From positions 39,474-103,473 of the forward strand of contig NZ_JACHCN010000016.1 of the NCBI RefSeq assembly GCF_014205795.1: a stretch of DNA of 64,000 bases, written 5' to 3'. Numbering within the stretch: the stretch's first letter is position 1; each line of letters opens with the position of its first letter. This document shows, one piece after another, positions 60,355-64,000 of this stretch. Under the pieces are notes generated by a model. The model did not search any database, was not told the origin of the DNA, and saw nothing but the letters and a program-made list of their open reading frames with translations. Both the position numbers and the translations under genes were made by a program. This stretch comes from Rhodanobacter sp. MP7CTX1. Its GTDB lineage: Bacteria > Pseudomonadota > Gammaproteobacteria > Xanthomonadales > Rhodanobacteraceae.

Positions 60355-61878
60355 ATGCACACAACATCAAACCCGGCGGCGCAGCGGGCGTCACTGGCTG
60401 TGCTGTTAGCCACCAGCTTCGCCTTCATCATCGTCCAGCTGGATGTCACCATCGTCAACGTCGCGCTGCCCAGGATGGGCGCAGAACTTGGCGCCCAGGT
60501 CAGCACCCTGCAGTGGGTGATTGATGCCTACACGCTGGGCTTCGCGACCTTCCTGCTGTCGGCCGGCGTGGTTGGCGATAAATTCGGCTCTCGGCGCGTG
60601 TTCCTGAGCGGCTTCGCCCTGTTTACGCTGGCCTCCATCGCCTGCGCGCTGGCGCCGTCGGCGATGGCGCTGAACGTGGCGCGAGCCGTGCAGGGGGTGG
60701 GCGCGGCGCTGCTCGTGCCCAGTTCGCTGGCCATCCTCAATGCCACCTATGCCCACGACAAAAACATGCTGGCCAAAGCGATCGGCTGGTGGACGGCGGC
60801 CGGCGGCGTATCGATTGCGGCTGGCCCGCTGATCGGCGGCCTCCTGCTGTCGACGACAAGCTGGCGCAGCATTTTCTGGGTCAATGTACCGATCTGCGTG
60901 ATCGGCTTCGCGCTGACGTATTACGTCGTGCCGCGCACGGTGACGAAGGAGTCGTCGCGCCACTTCGACCTGCCGGGCCAGCTGTTGTCGGTGCTCGCGC
61001 TGATCAGCTTTATTGCCGCGGTGATTGAGGTGCATGCACTGGGCTTTTCCAGCCGGGTGGTGCAAGGCGGACTTGTGCTGGCCTTCGTCGCCGGTGTCGC
61101 CTTTCTGATGGTCGAGAGTCGTGTGCGGGCGCCGATGCTGCCGCTGACCCTGTTCCACAGCATGAGTTTTTCGGGCGCCGTGCTGTTTGGCGTGCTAGCC
61201 AATTTCACCTATTACGGCGTGATCTTCGTGCTCAGCTTCTACCTGCAAAAAGTGCGCGGCTATACGGTGATCGAGACCGGCCTGACTTTCCTGCCGCTGA
61301 CCGGGATGGCCTTCTTTTCCAACATTGCTGTCGGTCGCCTTTCGGCGCGCACCGGACTGCGCGCGCTCATGGTGGGTGGTGGCCTAATCGGTTGCTCTGG
61401 CTACGCGTTGCTCGGCATCTTCGGCATCTCGGACCATGCGACCTTCCTCGACATGCTGCCGGGCCTGGCGCTGATCCCGATCGGCATGGGCTTCGCGGTG
61501 CCGGCCATGACGACATCGATTTTGTCCAGCGTCGAGCGGCACCAGGCAGGGACGGCGTCGGCCGTGCTGAACACGGCGCGCCAGGTGGGCGGCGCAACCG
61601 GCGTCGCCATCTTCGGCGCCGTCGTGGCGAGCGGCACCGGCGCGGCCGTCATGGGCGGCGTGCGGAGCGCATTGCTGATCTCGGCCGCGCTCCTGCTGGT
61701 GGCTGTTGCCATTGCGTTCTGGAGCCGCGCCGGCACGACGGCGCCGGGGCACAATCGCGCCAAACGTTCCCCCGACGCTGGTCGAAAGGACATTGCAGTC
61801 AAGAGTTACACATCGTCCCAGTACGGGGGTGATCCGATCGCATCGACAAGGAAAGCAGATACCTCGCGCACCCTTTGA
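60355..61878 (+). CDS. MFS transporter, DHA2 (14-helix) drug:proton antiporter family
   Basis: Inner-membrane exporter of 507 residues with about 14 helices. The family motifs are L-D-V-T-I-V-N-V-A-L-P in helix 1, the loop G-D-K-F-G-S-R-R-V-F and helix 5 G-P-L-I-G-G-L-L. Related proteins are EmrB/QacA and SmvA-type exporters. The last 50 residues are a polar tail that overlaps the 3' end of the convergent LysR gene by 73 bases. The LysR may regulate the exporter. Confidence 0.9.
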   Translation: MHTTSNPAAQRASLAVLLATSFAFIIVQLDVTIVNVALPRMGAELGAQVSTLQWVIDAYTLGFATFLLSAGVVGDKFGSRRVFLSGFALFTLASIACALAPSAMALNVARAVQGVGAALLVPSSLAILNATYAHDKNMLAKAIGWWTAAGGVSIAAGPLIGGLLLSTTSWRSIFWVNVPICVIGFALTYYVVPRTVTKESSRHFDLPGQLLSVLALISFIAAVIEVHALGFSSRVVQGGLVLAFVAGVAFLMVESRVRAPMLPLTLFHSMSFSGAVLFGVLANFTYYGVIFVLSFYLQKVRGYTVIETGLTFLPLTGMAFFSNIAVGRLSARTGLRALMVGGGLIGCSGYALLGIFGISDHATFLDMLPGLALIPIGMGFAVPAMTTSILSSVERHQAGTASAVLNTARQVGGATGVAIFGAVVASGTGAAVMGGVRSALLISAALLLVAVAIAFWSRAGTTAPGHNRAKRSPDAGRKDIAVKSYTSSQYGGDPIASTRKADTSRTL

Positions 61879-62729
61879 GACCGCAGTCTGTTCTCAGGCG
61901 AGAGAATTTGAATGTATAGCTCGTCAGCGTATGCGGAGATATCCCAGTCGGTCAGCAAGCTCACAAGCTTCCGATCTTTAAAGCTTGTGGGATCGAACAG
62001 CCAGGTTGGGAACAGCACGATTCCGCGTCCTGCCAAAGCGGCGGACACCAATACCTCAGAGTTGTTGCTTCGCAATGGGCCACTCACATTCACCGGCTCA
62101 AATTTCTCTTTGGAAGAGTGTCTGAAATTCCACCTTTGCGATTCTTGCGGTCCCTTATAGACGAGGCAACTGTGCCTCAAGAGGTCTTCCGGAGTTTGCG
62201 GGGTGCCGTGCAAAGCCAGGTATTCAGGGCTTGCAGCAAGCAAGTATCGATGAGCGCTCACGACCTTACCTATCAGCCCCGAATCTATCAATCGCCCCAC
62301 GCGGATGGTGATATCCGCACCCTCTTGCACCGGATCGATAAAAGCATTTGTGAGAGTGAGTTCTACCGACAGGTCAGGATATTGGGCTAGCAGCTTGTTG
62401 ACCAGGTTGGCGATATGGAGCCTGCCAAGCGCTTCTGGCGCGTTGATCCTGACCAGTCCCCGGATACCGCCGGCCCTAAGGGCGAGCTGATCTGCAGCGT
62501 CATCCAGAAGCTCGATAGCCTCGCGCACCTGCGCATAGTAGAGCTCCCCCTGCTCGGTGAGCCTGACGGCACGCGTGCTTCTATAAAAGAGCTGCTGTCC
62601 CAGTTCCTTTTCCAGAGATGCAATGAACCGCGACACCGACGAAGCTGGGACCTCAAAGTGCCGGGCAGTGGCGAGAAAACTGCCCGTCGTTGAGACCATC
62701 AGAAAATAACGTAGGGCTTGGACGTGCAT
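61806..62729 (-). CDS. LysR family transcriptional regulator
   Basis: Regulator of 307 residues. The HTH is near S-S-V-S-R-F-I-A-S-L-E-K-E-L-G-Q-Q-L-F-Y. The substrate domain contains A-D-I-T-I-R-V-G-R-L-I and A-L-A-G-R-G-I-V-L-F-P. It is convergent with the MFS gene and overlaps its 3' end by 73 bases. The RidA gene lies 39 bases upstream on the same strand. The ATG at 62729 is the family start. Confidence 0.9.
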   Translation of the reverse strand: MHVQALRYFLMVSTTGSFLATARHFEVPASSVSRFIASLEKELGQQLFYRSTRAVRLTEQGELYYAQVREAIELLDDAADQLALRAGGIRGLVRINAPEALGRLHIANLVNKLLAQYPDLSVELTLTNAFIDPVQEGADITIRVGRLIDSGLIGKVVSAHRYLLAASPEYLALHGTPQTPEDLLRHSCLVYKGPQESQRWNFRHSSKEKFEPVNVSGPLRSNNSEVLVSAALAGRGIVLFPTWLFDPTSFKDRKLVSLLTDWDISAYADELYIQILSPENRLRSQRVREVSAFLVDAIGSPPYWDDV

Positions 62730-62767
62730 GGCTGCCTTTTAGCATCTTCTCGCGCGCGACGTTTGGA

Positions 62768-63250
62768 TTAGGCCACTTCCAGCACGAATTCAACGATCAC
62801 GGGCATGCCCAGCGGCATGCTGGCAACACCTAGCACGATGCGGACGGGTAGCTTCTCCTTGCCGAATAGCTTGAGGAGTAAATCCGTCGCGCCGTCAGCC
62901 ACTTTCGGGTGATCGGCAAAGCCCTGCGTGGTCGCCATGTAGACGGTTAGCTTGATTATTCTGGTGACGTGATCGAGCGAGCCAAGGAATTCACGAGCGG
63001 CAGCCAAGCCGCTGAGCATCGCTTGCTCAGTCGCCAGTTTACCTTGCTCGGTGGTCAGGTCCTCGCCAATGCGTCCGCGAACGATCGGCTCGTGTCCCCA
63101 CACCGGCACCATGCCGCTGAAGTACACAAGATTACCGCTACGCACCGCCTCCACGTACGAGCCAAAGGGTGAAGGCGGTGGAGGGAGAACGATGCCCAAC
63201 TCGGCGAGCCTTTGTTCCGCGCTCGCTACGCTGTCGGCGCTCATCACCAT
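62768..63250 (-). CDS. RidA/YjgF family protein
   Basis: A 160-residue trimer-forming protein of the Rid family. L-P-P-P-P-S-P-F-G-S-Y-V-E-A-V-R-S-G-N-L-V-Y-F-S-G is the N-terminal region and L-P-V-R-I-V-L-G-V-A-S-M-P-L-G-M-P-V-I-V-E-F is the C-terminal one, with the Arg that in RidA binds the substrate. The family deaminates reactive enamine/imine intermediates, but many members act on other ligands. The start overlaps the 3' end of the SDR fragment upstream by 7 bases. Confidence 0.87.
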   Translation of the reverse strand: MVMSADSVASAEQRLAELGIVLPPPPSPFGSYVEAVRSGNLVYFSGMVPVWGHEPIVRGRIGEDLTTEQGKLATEQAMLSGLAAAREFLGSLDHVTRIIKLTVYMATTQGFADHPKVADGATDLLLKLFGKEKLPVRIVLGVASMPLGMPVIVEFVLEVA

Positions 63251-63489
63251 TTCCCCAGATGGCCGCCGCCGTCCACGCGCACCGTTTCACCGGCGATCGG
63301 GCGGTTGGTCCGCGGCGATGTAATGCTGACGATGCTGCCGCCCGTGCCCTGGGTCAGCATCTGGCGCACCACGCGCAGGGTCACGAACAGGAAGCCGTCC
63401 ACATTGATCGACTGCAGCTTGCGGTAGTCCTCAATGGGAAAGTCGACGAACGGCTTGCCGATGAAGGTGCCGGTGGATTGCGTTTTCAT
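63244..63489 (-). pseudogene. SDR remnant with internal deletion
   Basis: The 81-residue frame begins with its own ribosome binding site (TGGAGAACCC) but lacks the N-terminal cofactor-binding half of an SDR. F-I-G-K-P-F-V-D-F-P-I-E-D-Y-R-K and G-G-S-I-V-S-I-T-S are the middle of an SDR. The sequence then jumps to P-I-A-G-E-T-V-R-V-D-G-G-G-H, a typical SDR C-terminus, so the catalytic Tyr-Lys segment is deleted. The product, if made, cannot be an active SDR. Confidence 0.7.
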
Positions 63490-63603
63490 AGGGTTCTCCA
63501 GTGAAGGGGGTAAGGATCTGGAGGCGAAGTCTGAGCCGGCGACCATCGCTTGATTGGACGGGACAATGTGGAATCTCTTCCCCGGCCATCGGAAATTATC
63601 GAC

Positions 63604-63735
63604 ATGCTCAATCTCAACGATATCGCGGTCTTCGTGAGGGTGGCGCAACTTTGCAGCTTCAGCCGCGCAGAGCATCCGCTGGGGATGTTGGTGTCCACAG
63701 TCAGACCTTGGGTCAGCTTGCTGGAAGGCCATACC
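63604..63735 (+). pseudogene. LysR N-terminal remnant
   Basis: The frame reads M-L-N-L-N-D-I-A-V-F-V-R-V-A-Q-L-C-S-F-S-R-A, the N-terminal HTH of a LysR regulator. After L-V-S-T-V the pattern degrades (R-P-W-V-S-L-L-E), the frame stops at 63738, and no continuing LysR sequence is seen before the IS element. It is divergent from the SDR remnant, so the pair is probably the leftover of a LysR-SDR unit. Confidence 0.7.
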
Positions 63736-63901
63736 TGAGAAGCTGTGGTTGGCACCGCACTGCGAATCTGAAACGTCCGCCAACCGGCGAGGAAAAGCGT
63801 TTGAGTAGCACCTGCGCCTTCGCACGATCGGGTTGCCTACAAGAATGGGTGAGTCTCAGATCGGCCTGCGACGAATGAAGCCAATGTCTGTACATGTCCT
63901 C

Positions 63902-64000
63902 TGACTGGACTTACCCCGATCCCTAGACACATCGGACCCTCACAAGGAAGCCTGTTCAAAGGCTTCGGGGCTGACACCGCCGATGTGGCTGTGCCGACGG
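63902..64000 (-). mobile_element. End of an IS3-family insertion sequence (cut by window edge)
   Basis: From about 63902 the sequence TGACTGGACTTACCCC has the form of an IS3-family terminal repeat starting TGA. The transposase tail follows within 40 bases. The other end and most of the element lie beyond the window. Only one end is seen, so the inverted repeat cannot be confirmed. Confidence 0.65.
63940..64000 (-). CDS. IS3-family transposase OrfB, C-terminal fragment
   Basis: The last 19 codons and stop of an OrfB/IS3-type integrase-core transposase are present on the minus strand, reading R-R-H-S-H-I-G-G-V-S-P-E-A-F-E-Q-A. This R-R-H-S-x-x-G-x-x-S-P-x-x-F-E pattern is the usual end of the rve domain. 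The remainder lies to the right of the window. It has probably truncated the LysR fragment next to it. Confidence 0.8.
   Translation of the reverse strand, partial: RRHSHIGGVSPEAFEQASL

Overview
The window is GC-rich, densely coded bacterial chromosome. Three things point to a gammaproteobacterium of the Xanthomonadales, probably Rhodanobacteraceae (Dyella/Rhodanobacter-like): a copL-copA-copB copper locus in the Xanthomonas arrangement, a xanthomonalisin-type S53 protease, and REP-like elements built on GTTCGCCCTGAGC. This placement is inference; there is no rRNA, tRNA or other taxonomic marker gene. I found no CRISPR array, prophage or replication origin.

Layout. 0-6 kb: a truncated secreted protein, a serine hydrolase, a small membrane protein, a CDF metal transporter, an AraC regulator, a VOC protein, an Slp-type lipoprotein and rlmJ with an unusual repetitive C-terminal tail. 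6.2-10 kb: copper resistance operon copL-copA-copB plus a membrane c-type cytochrome with a Met/His-rich tail, followed by five tandem 54-bp REP-derived repeats. 10.3-17 kb: NAD(P)-binding reductase, EamA exporter, a histidine-rich mini-protein bracketed by two perfect hairpins, AsmA-like protein, methyltransferase, periplasmic cyclophilin-like protein, and a dehydroquinase-fold protein that seems to lack catalytic residues. 17-24.5 kb: TetR-thioesterase-SDR, then a four-gene Mce-type lipid transport operon (STAS-MlaE, MlaF, MlaD, PqiC-like lipoprotein). 23-33 kb: DUF1348 protein, TetR, two paralogous AraC regulators, FAD monooxygenase with a coupled leader ORF, two divergent putative lysozyme inhibitors (LprI-like and MliC-like), a secreted lipase, and a MocR regulator. 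33.8-39.6 kb: DUF3300-DUF2950 envelope pair with a clear terminator, and an MFS-HAD-DeoR operon.

39.7-63.9 kb looks like an accessory, rearranged zone. It is rich in SDR, LysR and VOC genes, with a tandem VOC duplication, a LysR promoter copy joined to an ohrR remnant, a gluconate-2-dehydrogenase-like operon bracketed at a distance by two direct copies of a ~165-bp repeat, a large S53 protease with FG-GAP repeats, and at the right edge SDR and LysR fragments beside the end of an IS3-family element.

Functional themes are copper handling at the periplasm and outer membrane, envelope lipid transport and lysozyme defence, and many small regulator-plus-oxidoreductase units of the kind that respond to xenobiotics or electrophiles. 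The most novel-looking items are the spacing-conserved ~165-bp repeats, the LysR/ohrR rearrangement scar, the hairpin-bracketed His-rich protein, the AroQ-like pseudoenzyme, and an 11-bp motif shared by the mocR and araC promoters.
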